A DNA stretch of 64,000 bases, from NCBI GenBank assembly GCA_025738555.1, contig JAOVFP010000003.1, forward strand, positions 6,014,001 through 6,078,000, read 5' to 3'. A program made the translations under genes and the position numbers. The notes beneath the pieces were generated by a model. The model was not told the origin of the DNA, did not search any database, and saw only the letters and a program-made list of their open reading frames with translations. Every line of letters starts with the position of its first letter. The first letter of the stretch is position 1. Below are positions 11,519 to 22,877 of the stretch, piece by piece. This DNA is from Cyathus striatus. Lineage: Eukaryota > Basidiomycota > Agaricomycetes > Agaricales > Nidulariaceae.

Positions 11519-12157
11519 TGTCATATCCCATATCACCTACCTCCAGACCTCTAGTCTTTTACTCTGCCATTCCCTTTGTTACTCTGGACTTTGATTATGT
11601 TCTTAATATTACTTATTGCTTACTGTACATAGATTACTTTTGTTTCCTTTCTTTCACCCTACTGAGTTATCCCCTCAGTAATGTAGTATACATCTCATAG
11701 TGTGCCACTATCAGTTTCACTTTACACTGCCATACACACTCACTTCTCTGACATGTTTTATTATGTTTAATTAGTTAGTCTTCATTCTATGTACACCTAC
11801 CCTGACTGTACTTCTCTGCTGGCCTTGGCCAGCAGCCTTTACTTACTCTGAGTCTCTAGTATTTAAGTAGCACTTGATTTGTACTTAGTCTTTAGTTTTG
11901 TATTAAACTATGTCCTCACCCTTTAGTCTGACTTGAGTTACACCTCTTGTCTTCTTGTCTCTCATCTCCTCCAAAGGGCTTGCCCTTACTCCAAAATACA
12001 GGACCAGAAATCCCAGGGGTGCAGCACATAAGCTGAAGCCAAAGTCCTACCCCCTGAGTTCTCATTCTCTGCTTTTGTCTTGTACTCACCCCTCACTTCT
12101 CCATAGTCATCCTCTTGTACTCCACTGCCAAGTCAGGCTAGGGGCACGGTTGTGACA
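11519..12157 (+). repeat. Solo LTR between Copia protease and pre-integrase
   Basis: About 639 bp from TGTCATATCC to TTGTGACA. CTCTG occurs at 11516-11520 and 12158-12162, overlapping the left TG by two bases, so the duplication is CTCTG with a slightly shortened left end. Its 3' part (CCCAGGGGTGCAGCACATAAG, around 12013-12033) resembles the LTR family at 1-1026 and 10435-11029, so this is a divergent relative. It splits the Copia frame between HVPE and APNCLLS. Confidence 0.75.
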
Positions 12158-12556
12158 CTCTGGTACATGCAATACATTTTGCAATTTATGTTGGACTGAT
12201 TTTCCTTCAACTGTAAAATTTAGATGCACTGTTCTAATGCCATGTACAATTGCAGGCTCTTTACCAATTCCCTCAACTGTTGATTTGATTATCCAGTACT
12301 CAACAAATGCTTCATGCATGGCACAAATGTGAGAGGTTGTAGCCAAATCAAGTAACCAATGATATTTTGAGAAATCTTGTCCATCTTTTACATGGTAAGC
12401 TGTGTCCTGTAGTCCTGAGTTTATTGAATCCTGTGTTAGATTAGTGTGATTCCTGTTCCCTTGCCTTCATGGTCCCTGTCCTTCCTTGCCACCTCCTTTG
12501 GCCCAGCAATCCTTAGAGACATGACCTTTCTTGTGGCAATTGTAGCATTCCTTATC

Positions 12557-13439
12557 TGTTAAACTTTTCTCTTCTCAACCCTGCCAGAGCACCTCTTTTT
12601 CACGTGACCCTTCTATTTATATCTTTTTACTTACTCATCCCATTCTACTTATAACTACATACTCACTTATCTCACTGATCCCTGCTCCTCTGGTTTGTCA
12701 TACTATGAGCACAGACTTCTCTTATTTCCTTGGACTTGCTTACTGATACTGCTGTGCAGTGCTGCACATTTATTTATAGACCTCTGCCAAGTCATGGCAA
12801 GTCATGGAATTTATTTATAGTAGCATACCTTTCTGTGAACAGATCATGCTTCTTTTGTATAAATAGCTCATGTATTCCGATCAAGCTTCTTCAGCTTGAT
12901 CTTAGTTTAGCTATCATCCAATATAGCTGGCTAATCCCCTCTATCCTCTTTGAGACCACCTCAGACCCAGAACACCACTACTTCCTAGATTGCATCTCAA
13001 GTGTTACTGTGAGATCGCTGCAAGTCCATTAGTGAATAACTCTACATTATTACTGTTTAGACTTTGACTTCATCATATGACTTATGAGTGTAGTGACAAG
13101 TCACATGATATATATATATTATCACCAGACCAGAAGACATCATGAGACCAGCTCAGATCATAACACATATATTCCAATCAAGCTTCTTCAGCTTGATCTT
13201 AGTTTCACTATCATCCAATATAGCTGGCTACCCCTCTCTATCTCCTCAGATCTAGAACACCACTATCTCTATTCACTTCTCAAGTGCAACTGTGAGAATG
13301 CCACCAAGTCTATTAGTGTGTAACAAGTACAACTGTTTAAACTTCAACTTCATCATATGACTTATATGTGTAGTGACAAGTCACATGATCATTATATCAT
13401 GAGATTCAGACAATCACAAGGCCAGCTCAGATCATAACA
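12557..13439 (+). repeat. Solo LTR with internal duplication
   Basis: 883 bp with ends TGTTAAAC / CATAACA and a perfect 5-bp duplication TTATC at 12552-12556 and 13440-13444. A plus-strand TATAAATAG lies near 12857. About 280-300 bp are repeated in tandem: AATCAAGCTTCTTCAGCTTG and the TGTAGTGACAAGTCACATGAT block each occur twice. It separates the Copia gag linker from the zinc knuckle; the frame resumes when it is removed. Confidence 0.88.
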
Positions 13440-13533
13440 TTATCCTTATCCTTAGGATTCTTGTTGCCACCTCCTTTTGCCTGTAAAGTAACTCCTGAAT
13501 TAATAGAAGAATCTCCATTTCTCTCATTGCAAT

Positions 13534-13907
13534 TGTTAGCGACAGACGAGCAAAATACTCGAAGCCGAACTTAAACACTCGAACGTGAGAGAGAAATGAG
13601 TCTTATTGCTAATCTGGAATAAACTAGCACAAGAATAACGAACTACTGACTAGAAAGACCGTATTTATAGAAAAGAACCATGAAGTAATCGCATGTACAT
13701 TAACCTACACTACAACACATGTTACTGTGCTTCTACATTAAGAACTCATGTAATACATATGGCCGAACTGTGCAACTGTGTCCACAGTCATGATGAGTAA
13801 CGTATGTTGATACGCATGGTGTCCGCATTGTAGGTCATGTGACTATCACATGACATAGATAAGATATGATTAGATAAAAAGATTAGATAAGTGATGAAAT
13901 CCTAACA
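13534..13907 (-). repeat. Solo LTR in Copia gag
   Basis: 374 bp with ends TGTTAGCGAC / ATCCTAACA and a perfect 5-bp duplication GCAAT at 13529-13533 and 13908-13912. A minus-strand TATAAATA marks its direction. CpGs persist near the left end (TGTTAGCGACAGACGAG), suggesting it is younger than the Copia copy that hosts it. Confidence 0.9.
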
Positions 13908-14409
13908 GCAATGTCTGAATTCATCTAATAGAATAGCAATGAACTCATGTGAAGTGATGGTAGGTTTATTGCTGCTGGAACCCAGATAAGATGAGGTATA
14001 GTTGTCCCAACTCTCAGGAAGTGAAGTGATCAATATCATAAGAAAATCACTATCTTCAACCTTATGTCCCATGAGAGCTAACTGTTCTTGTAATTTCCTC
14101 AAATTAGATATATGTTCCACCATGTCAGAACCTTCTTCAGCCTGCTGCCTGTGCACAATACATTGCACACTGTGTCACCAAAATTCCTAGAGTCCTCTTA
14201 GATTCCTTGACCTGCAAGAGTTGTTTCCACATTTGGCTTGCTATCTTGGCACCACTGATGTGGATCATTTCAGAATTTCTGATTGCTAATTCAATTTGAG
14301 TGTGTGCCTTCGCATCATTCTTCTTCCAAGCTTTAATAGCTTCTTCTTCTTTGTTTGTTGGTTTCATGTTGTCCACTGGCTTAGGAGGAGCAGATTTGTC
14401 CTTAATATA

Positions 14410-14964
14410 TGTTGTGATTTTGAGTGTTTGTTTAAGTGTGAATAAGAACTTAAGATTGCTATTGCCTCATACAGAGGGCTTATATACATAATAGACAAGT
14501 AACTACTATTTTCTAGTGTATGCTACTATATTCTACCAAATCCTACTCCAGGTACTGTACCATTTCGACCAACTGTTCATCAATTTACACTGTGACAATG
14601 ATGAACAGTTTGACCCTCTGTTCAAATTTCAGTGTGATGTGTGACAAATGGACATCTGTTCATCACTAAATGATTTTTAGCCAAAATTTTAACAAATAGC
14701 GACAAAATTATTTTATAATTATAACTATTTCCTTGTACCTCTGTTCATGCGGCAATGTGACGCGTGACGAAAGGCACATTTGTTCATGTTCATGACATCA
14801 TGTGATGCGTTACTGAACAGTTGGTCGAAAGGGTACAGTACTCCCATAATCTCCCTGTATATTCCAACATGTGCTACTATGTTCTCCAATGATCCCCTAC
14901 CCTCTCACTTACATAACACATGACTAATCCACTAGATATCTAAGTGCCGGCTGAAATCCCAACA
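14410..14964 (-). repeat. Solo LTR in Copia gag, carrying a MITE
   Basis: 555 bp with ends TGTTGTGATT / ATCCCAACA and a perfect 5-bp duplication ATATA at 14405-14409 and 14965-14969. On the minus strand TGTATATAAGCCC acts as the TATA region. Without the MITE inside it the LTR would be about 269 bp. It interrupts gag between GLEEYI and the KPVDNMKP region. Confidence 0.9.
14555..14838. mobile_element. 284-bp MITE, Tc1/mariner-like
   Basis: Terminal inverted repeats of about 26 bp, CTGTACC(A/C)TTTCGACC... and its complement, flanked by TA on both sides (14553-14554, 14839-14840). TA duplication and no coding capacity indicate a mariner-type miniature element. It retains CpG dinucleotides (GCGGCAATGTGACGCGTGACG region), unlike its host DNA, so it is probably recent. 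Confidence 0.85.
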
Positions 14965-15083
14965 ATATATTCCTCAAGGCCCAAATCCTGAAGCACGGCA
15001 GTCATCTGCCTCTTCCAGGGCATCCAATTGTTGGCCTTCAATAACTCCATGTGGTAAGAACTCATTGTACTTTCTTCTGACAT

Positions 15084-15480
15084 ACCAACTGATGATGATT
15101 GCAATAGGGTGTAGTGAGATTAAACATGCAGGTGAGTATTTTGTTTCTTGTCTTTAGTTACAGCCAGGGCCCATAACCTGTAGCAGTTGGCACAATAAAG
15201 AAGGGGGAAAATACTAAAGTATCACATTGAATATTCTACTGCTTATATGCACATGTAGTAAGTAGCTAGAATGATCTACTATGTACTTGATTTCCTTTCT
15301 ACATCATTCTACAGTATTCTAATATATTCTACAATCTTTGTGAACTGACTGTAATATTCAAGGCATATCTACAACACTTACTGAATTCATAGGCATTGGC
15401 TATTTAATTGTTAGTCCATCAATAAATTGATGTTGGACAAACTGAGAAATACTTCATCTAATTATTCACCACTTACTCAG
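15084..15480 (-). other. Probable Copia leader and 5' LTR remnant
   Basis: Upstream of the gag start the minus strand reads ...CTGCTACA|GGTTATGGGCCC (boundary near 15178/15179), which looks like an LTR end followed by a primer-binding site. The LTR itself would extend to the right of 15179 with a TGTAG...CTACA terminus, but the far end could not be fixed. AT-rich, no other feature seen. Confidence 0.35.
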
Positions 15481-15735
15481 TACTTTCCACACACCCACCT
15501 ATACACGTGTACTCCACATGTAGTACACATTTCCATGTGAAGTCCACATGGAATCCACATATCTAGAAAAAAGTACACATTTTCCATGTGTAATTCACAT
15601 GGAACCATGTGGAGTACACATGGATTCCACCTTTCTTATAACTTGATGAAAATAACAGTTGAAAGGTGTACTTAAGATGTACTTCATGTGTACTTTTCTA
15701 AGTGGATTCCATGTGGACTACACATGGAGTGCTTG
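15481..15735. repeat. Cluster of ACATGTG/CATGTGGA palindromes
   Basis: TCCACATG, CATGTGGA and TACACATG motifs alternate on both strands over about 230 bp, giving a region rich in small palindromes. Similar motifs recur, inverted, at 17050-17120, bracketing the minisatellites between them. Confidence 0.6.
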
Positions 15736-15739
15736 TTGT

Positions 15740-15990
15740 TGTCCTGCCATACCCACCATCCATGCTTGTTGTTTCTCACCTTTCTCACTCTTCATGCACA
15801 TTATTACCCCCTGTTCCCACTCTCCATGCATGTCATTCCTTGCTATTCTCACTCTCCATGTGTGTTGTTCCTCTCTGTTCCTGCCCTCCATGCATATTGC
15901 TTCTTGCTATTCCCACCCTTCATATGTGTCATTCCCCTCTGTTCCCACCCTCCATGTATATCATTTCCTTCCATTCTTGAAGTTATTGCA
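15740..15990. repeat. Pyrimidine-rich minisatellite
   Basis: Seven or so degenerate units of about 30-35 bp built on TTCCCACCCTCCATGCATGTCA. Open frames across it are artefacts of the periodic composition. Confidence 0.7.
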
Positions 15991-16049
15991 GTTGTCATAC
16001 TTGTCCCACAGTATCATTGTCACACTTGTCCCTTATGTTACAGTCATCC

Positions 16050-16700
16050 CACCATGTCACACTTGATGCATGGTGTCACGCTTGATGCATGGTGTCATAC
16101 TTAACACATGGTGTCATGCTTAACACACTGTGTCACACTTAACACACAGTGTCACACTTAACACACGGTGTCACACTTAACACACGGTGTCACACTTAAC
16201 ACACGGTGTCACACTTAACACATAGTGTCATGCTTAACACACAGTGTCACACTTAACACATGGTGTCACACTTAACACACGGTGTCACACTTAACACATG
16301 GTGTCACACTTAACACATGGTGTCACACTTGTCACACTTGATGCATGGTGTCACACTTGATGCATTGTGTTACACTCAACACATACTTGTCACACTCAAT
16401 ACATGGTGTCACACTTAACACATACTTGTCACACTTAACACACTCAACATATGGTGTCACACTTGTCACACACTTGTCACACACTTGTCACACTTGACCC
16501 ATGGTGTCACACTCAATACATAGTGTCAATACAGTGTTACACTCAATGCACACTTGTCACACTTAACACATACTTGTCACACTCAGTACACATTTGTCAC
16601 ATGTAATGCAGTGTCACACATGTCCTGTCATGTCACAGTCATCCCACTATGTTGCAGTTGTCACAGTTGTCACACTTATTGTAGCTATCACATTTGTCCC
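16050..16700. repeat. 19-bp minisatellite GTGTCACACTTAACACATG
   Basis: About fifteen near-perfect head-to-tail 19-bp units from roughly 16053 to 16340, then progressively degenerate versions (CTTGTCACA-type) to about 16700. Variation is mostly in the last three bases (ATG, ACG, ACA, ATA). Confidence 0.9.
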
Positions 16701-17124
16701 CTGTCACAGTGTGTGACAACTGTGACATGGTGAGACAAGTGTAACAATGTGATGACTGTGGGAAAAGTGTCATAACTACAAGTGTGACATTGTGACAATC
16801 CTTTGTGTCATTATGCTAAAACATTCATTTTTGTTGTGGTAGTGGTGAGTAAGTGTATTATAAGTAACTACAATGTGTAGTGTACAAGTGTAACTAGTTC
16901 ATGTGTATTCCTTGTGAACTTCACTTTGCAATTCCATGTGGAATTTTGATATTTCACCCCTACATGTGCACTGCATGTGTACTTCATGTGTACAAAATTC
17001 ACAAATTTGAATAGAAATTTGCTGATTTGAATACATTTGAGGTGGAGTGTAGTATATATGAAGTACATGTGAAGTACACATGAACAGGTGGAATTCATGT
17101 GTATTCCACATGTAACAGGGGGTG

Positions 17125-18590
17125 AGCGTAAAGTCCTCCACTTACTAGACATTTTCAAATTTCCATTTGTTAAATATCCAATTGGTAATGTAAAAATAGT
17201 GCTTAGATGTGAACGTTGTACGGGCAAAGATTAGTTAATTCGAGAGCTTTCTATGCTTCCCGTTATCCTGTTCAAGCTTATTAAAGATTTGCAGAGGTAT
17301 CTTTTAACTTACGATTACATATGAAGTTCCAATTTGGTGTATGTGTTCTGAAACAGTGGATGAAGGGGGGCATGAGATGCTCCTTACGCTAAATCCGGTA
17401 GACAAGGCGCGACACCATATGATCTGGGTCTCGGGGTAGCACGAGCCTGAAATTACTAAAAATAGGACAACCGGGCTGTCCTTCACGCTCTTTCGTGGTG
17501 TATATGAAGGAGATAGATACCGAAGCTAGGAAATCAGTAGAGTGATATCGATTACAAGACGCAAGACGCGCAGATAATGTGATTGAGAAGCAGAAGTAGT
17601 TTTGTGGGGTATAACCAAGTGCAGCCAAATACCGCACGGACCGCGGTGAAAAGTACATAGTTCTTCTGTTCTTTTATAGGAAAGCCGTCAAAGTGCAGTG
17701 TTGACAAGATGTAGGAGAAATGATTAGATGGCCGCAGGCTGTGCGGCGCAGCACCGTCGGAGCTGTCAGACAGAGATGTTGTCAGAGAACAAGTTTGAAC
17801 AAGACGACGCGTAGTAAACAAGTTGTATATATGAGTGTATTGCAGCTGCGTTGACTTCGCACAACGCAGAGAGTCTGTGACCGCAGCTAGATTCTTTGTC
17901 GCCAAGGACAATAATTTTATGCAAGTGGTGATTAGAAGAAAAGCGGGGACGGATAACGCGGCAGTGAGGCGGTTCCATTGGTTCGATTTCGAACTCGGTT
18001 TCAGGTCGCTCCAAGTGGTTCGGAATGTCGGAAAATGCATTTAGTCACGTGATTTCGTCCCTGCAATCGTAGATTGCTTCAAGTTCTATCATACTAAGTA
18101 CTAACATAGTATGTCCACAATCGGATTACTCACTATAATATCATCTTTTCATTGGTCACGAATCACACATTTTATAATATTGGCAGTCTTTCAGTAGAAC
18201 AGAGCTTTGTATTATCAGTTATCGATTTATCTTTCATTACTTTTACCATCGTTCGGAATTTGAGTCACACTTCATTAATCATTCCTCGAACTCTGATCAG
18301 AGTGTGCTTACTGCATTATTTTATTGGATTTTCTTGCTTTCGGTATATGTGCTTTTAATATCGAAATGCGAAGTTGTTCTTGGAGCAAGTGTAGTAGGTA
18401 GCGCAAGCTCTAGGACCAGTCTAGTTGTACCATGTAGAAATAGATACCCCTAAGATGTATGATCTATACACATAGATAGTAAGTAAAGAGGTAAGACGGA
18501 ATAGAAAGGGGAGAAAGGGATAAAGGGAAATGTACGCATTACGGTGAATGCGTTGGTTCGCTTAGTTCAACATAACACCACTACAGAACG
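17125..18590. other. Transition from transposon-rich to ordinary DNA; no gene recognised
   Basis: CpG frequency returns to normal from about 17.2 kb. A 162-codon minus-strand frame at 17552-18040 has no family resemblance or good codon bias and is probably chance. 18050-18500 is AT-rich. Confidence 0.5.
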
Positions 18591-18599
18591 ACTGGGTAG

Positions 18600-18990
18600 C
18601 GCAAGAAGCAGAGCTGGTGGCGGCAGAGATGCTGCTGACTTTGGTGGAGGGAGGGGGCTTCCACTGGAAGTGCCGGAGAAGGTACCTGGAGACGATATCA
18701 CCTAAGTGGATGTTGGAGAAGGCGGCAGAACAGCTGAGGGACTCAGGTTCGACGGTTCACCAGAGTCGGTGGAGCAAGTAACGCGACTCCGAGCGACACC
18801 GGGGCGGAGGTGTTCTTGTTGGTGAGGTCTACTTATGTATGTGCCGGGGAAATCCTCGATACAGGCTTGACATAGGCTGTACAACGAGGCCTATTTGGGA
18901 CCTGCAACAAGTCTGTGTACGCTGGCGGGACGTGATACAGAGTACCCCGACATTATAGAATACATTCAAGAGCGACGCAGAGGAGCTGGG
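18600..18990 (+). pseudogene. F-box protein relic (tentative)
   Basis: GC-rich plus-strand sequence with broken frames. At 18902-18955 it reads LQQVCVRWRDVIQSTPTL followed by a stop where Trp is expected; VCxRWRDVxxSTPxLW is the conserved segment after the F-box in many agaricomycete F-box proteins (compare the intact gene at 53712). Only this motif supports the call. Confidence 0.3.
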
Positions 18991-19338
18991 CGAGGGTGTT
19001 GAGCACCAGAGGCAAGATTACGCGTCGGGAAACGAGATGAGCGCGTAAAACATCGCAAGCCCCATCGACGCTAAGTGAACTGCCTTCACTAGAGTAGCCT
19101 GACACCCAGCTAAGATAAATGAGATATGTACGATTCTGAGATATACTATTACTCAGAGGAAAGAATGCGCGTAGTCACGACAAACCAGTTCATTGCCGAA
19201 CTGTGTTTTTTCTTGAACCGTCTATTCTCGGCATTGATTACATAATTACTGCGCCGGCCCTAATCGACATCGGATAACGGGCGCAGACCCTCTACCCACC
19301 GCTGGTCTTCACCCTCTTCCACCCCTCTTGCTCATTTC

Positions 19339-19412
19339 TATATAAACGGCTGTCTCCCCCCCCACTAATCCCCACACTTCTTACTTCATACACCTTTTTC
19401 CAATAATCAAAT
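19339..19412 (+). promoter_or_regulatory. Actin core promoter: TATA box and CT-rich leader
   Basis: TATATAAA at 19339-19346, about 67 bp before the start codon, followed by a C/T-rich leader (CTGTCTCCCCCCCCACTAATC). This is the classic layout of a highly expressed fungal housekeeping promoter. Confidence 0.65.
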
Positions 19413-20995
<1,583 letters not shown>

Positions 20996-21353
20996 GTAAG
21001 CGGGTCGTACCAGGTGGGAGAGTGGGGTCGGAGGATGCAGAGAAGTAGAAGTGTGGCGAAGTTTATAGTACATCCCACCTTTTCTAGTTTTATTTCTACC
21101 GCTGCGAAGTACAAGAGAAATCTACATATGTGACACGGTTACTTAACACTTTTATGCTTGGGGTTCGATATCTTTATCGAAACTTTTACGATTTGTGCAT
21201 GTTGATAATGTGAATGGATGAGATGATAATAAACGAAGGTGTGGATTAGATCAGGAGTGAAAAGTCAGAGGCTGGATCGAGTTTGATTCAGCTCAAGAGA
21301 TAAATCTCATAAATACACGCTGGAATGACTATGAAATACGAATACATGAAATG
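20996..21353. other. Convergent 3' region between actin and the L1-domain gene
   Basis: Holds the two 3' UTRs; AT-rich, with AATAAA-like sequence near 21229 (GATAATAAACG). No further gene seen. Confidence 0.5.
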
Positions 21354-22484
21354 TTATGCTTGGGCAACCTTCTTCCCAAGTATACCGTGCTTCGCATTTT
21401 TACCCCCCTTGGACTTGATAATCTTTTCCTTCTTTTTCTCTCCAGCGACAGCAATGCGCTTTTGCTGGAGCTCGACCTTCGAAACCGAAACAGGCTTAAC
21501 AGCCAGCACCGTCTTTGCATCAACTTTCATCGCAACCTCCTCCTGGTTCACTTCACCAGCAACAGCAGTAAGCCCATACCACCGCCCTTCCTCCGAATCG
21601 TCCAAGGCGCAATTCCACAGCGGCAAGCTGACGCTGGTGCTAGTTTTGAGTTGGAAGCTCTGGACATTTTCCCAGCCGCCTTTGATGTTCTTTACGATAG
21701 AGGGTATAGCAGACTTGATGTTATCGAGTATCTGTGCGGGTGAGTGGCCCAGTCTAGCGACCTTGACGGCGCTGGGGGATAATATTAGCTGGTTTAAAGT
21801 GCATGTATGAGTTGCATGCGTACGTGCAAGTGCCCTGATTTTGATTCATGTATGTCGAAGAGACAGCGCGTTCAAGCTCGCTTTTGATACCTTTTCGCGT
21901 TAGACACACGGGTATAGGCTGCCTATAAAAGATAAGCTCAAACCCCTTTCCGCGAAGGACAAACGCACTTTTTAGCAGCAAAGAATTTTGCTCCGAGAAG
22001 TTTGGGTAACAGCGGCACGACGCGCTCATCGGCCAAAAAAAGACCGTATTCCTTCAACAGCACCCTGCGAGCTTCGTAAGCCTTGAATTTGCCCTTCAGC
22101 TTGTCGACTCCGACGACTCGTGAGATGAACTTGACGCCATTCGCTTCGAGAAGGTCCTTGTATTGTCGCTGTGGATCCTTCGTGATCAAGCAGACAGGTG
22201 ATGTACGAGGATCAACTAACGGGTGAACTACGGGTCTGAGAGGAAGATTAGATATATAAGAGGGGAATAAGGAAGCGAACTCACATTCTACATGGTTTGA
22301 ACTTTTGTGTCGGCGAAACGGACTTGACGGCGACATTCAGCCAGATGTATGGCTCCTTTCCTGGTAAAAGCTCTGTCTCCTCCAGTTTTTCCTGGCGTTT
22401 TGATTCGTGAGCATGGAGGGCGTCGACAGCGCGCTTGCACTGTGTGAGCGATACGTGGGAGTCGATGAGTTGGTCTTTGGACAT
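21354..22484 (-). CDS. Ribosomal L1-domain ribosome biogenesis protein
   Basis: Four exons, complement of 22285-22484, 21969-22235, 21824-21922, 21354-21771, giving 327 aa. The order of features fits the Utp30/Cic1/RSL1D1 family: SHVSLTQCKRAVDALHAHE at the start, a ribosomal L1 fold (VCLITKDPQRQYKDLLEANG, FLADERVVPLLPKLLG, PVCLTRKGIKSELERAV, ARLGHSPAQILDNI) and a lysine-rich C-terminus (EKKKEKIIKSKGGKNAKHG). Such proteins act in the nucleolus on pre-ribosomal particles. Start chosen at MSKDQLID; an in-frame upstream Met exists at 22532 but lacks family-like sequence. It is not the ribosomal protein uL1 itself, which lacks the basic tail. Divergent from the complex I gene. Confidence 0.85.
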
Positions 22485-22877
22485 GTCTACAGCGATGGGT
22501 GCAAAACCTTTGCCTAATAGATAGCCTTCCAAAATTTGGATGTTTGCGCATGTTTACCAGCAGCTTTAGCGCGTTATCGCTGGGCGTACGCTGGCGCCAA
22601 CAGCATACATCGATACCTGCACTATTATAGAAAAGTAAAGCAGATATATGTTATTGAAGAGAAAGTAGAAAATGAGGATGGCAATATGGCAGAATGGATG
22701 GATGTGACATGTGTGACTATATGGGAATGGGGGAGACGTGGTTGGTTGACGGGATTATTACGTAATAGGCTTGTGAGTGTTCCGGTCGACGACGAAAAGC
22801 TGTTTGATATAAACTGTGTCGAATTTGCTCCGTCCCGCTCTCTGGGCTAATTTATCTCTCCAGAGAATCATACCATC
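22485..22877. promoter_or_regulatory. Bidirectional promoter, L1-domain gene / complex I subunit
   Basis: 393 bp between two divergent start codons. No clear TATA box; CT-rich tract (TCTCTCCAGAGAATC) just before the plus-strand start. Confidence 0.4.

Larger units (their letters stand above)
6720..15083 (-). pseudogene. Ty1/Copia gag-pol remnant, split by many insertions
   Basis: One retrotransposon polyprotein read from Met at 15083 leftwards. Pieces: gag start 15083-14970; gag (UBN2-like) 14404-13913; gag linker 13528-13445; zinc knuckle CYNCHKKGHVSKDC (about 12549-12506) and aspartic protease with WLLDLATTSHI (about 12350-12163); pre-integrase domain ending WHRRYGHLS 11515-11226; integrase 7971-7344 with CKDC, SDVWGP, FTDD, DNGKE and SPSQNGVVE, i.e. 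the DDE residues; post-integrase linker (KSKKMVFVGFDDG) 6867-6720. Reverse transcriptase and RNase H are absent. Between the pieces lie insertions listed separately, and the frame resumes across each. Stops are mostly TGA replacing Arg CGA. Not functional. Confidence 0.85.

Noticed and set aside
15659..16104. Overlapping plus-strand frames of 92-138 codons
   Set aside because: They run through a pyrimidine-rich minisatellite and simply reflect its periodic composition.
16050..16700. CRISPR-like array
   Set aside because: Units are contiguous 19-bp tandem copies without distinct spacers, in a eukaryotic genome.
17975..18000. tRNA B-box-like GGTTCGATTTC
   Set aside because: No matching A box or acceptor stem at the proper distance.
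17552..18040. 162-codon minus-strand open frame
   Set aside because: No family resemblance, odd composition and overlapping frames on both strands; more likely chance than a gene.
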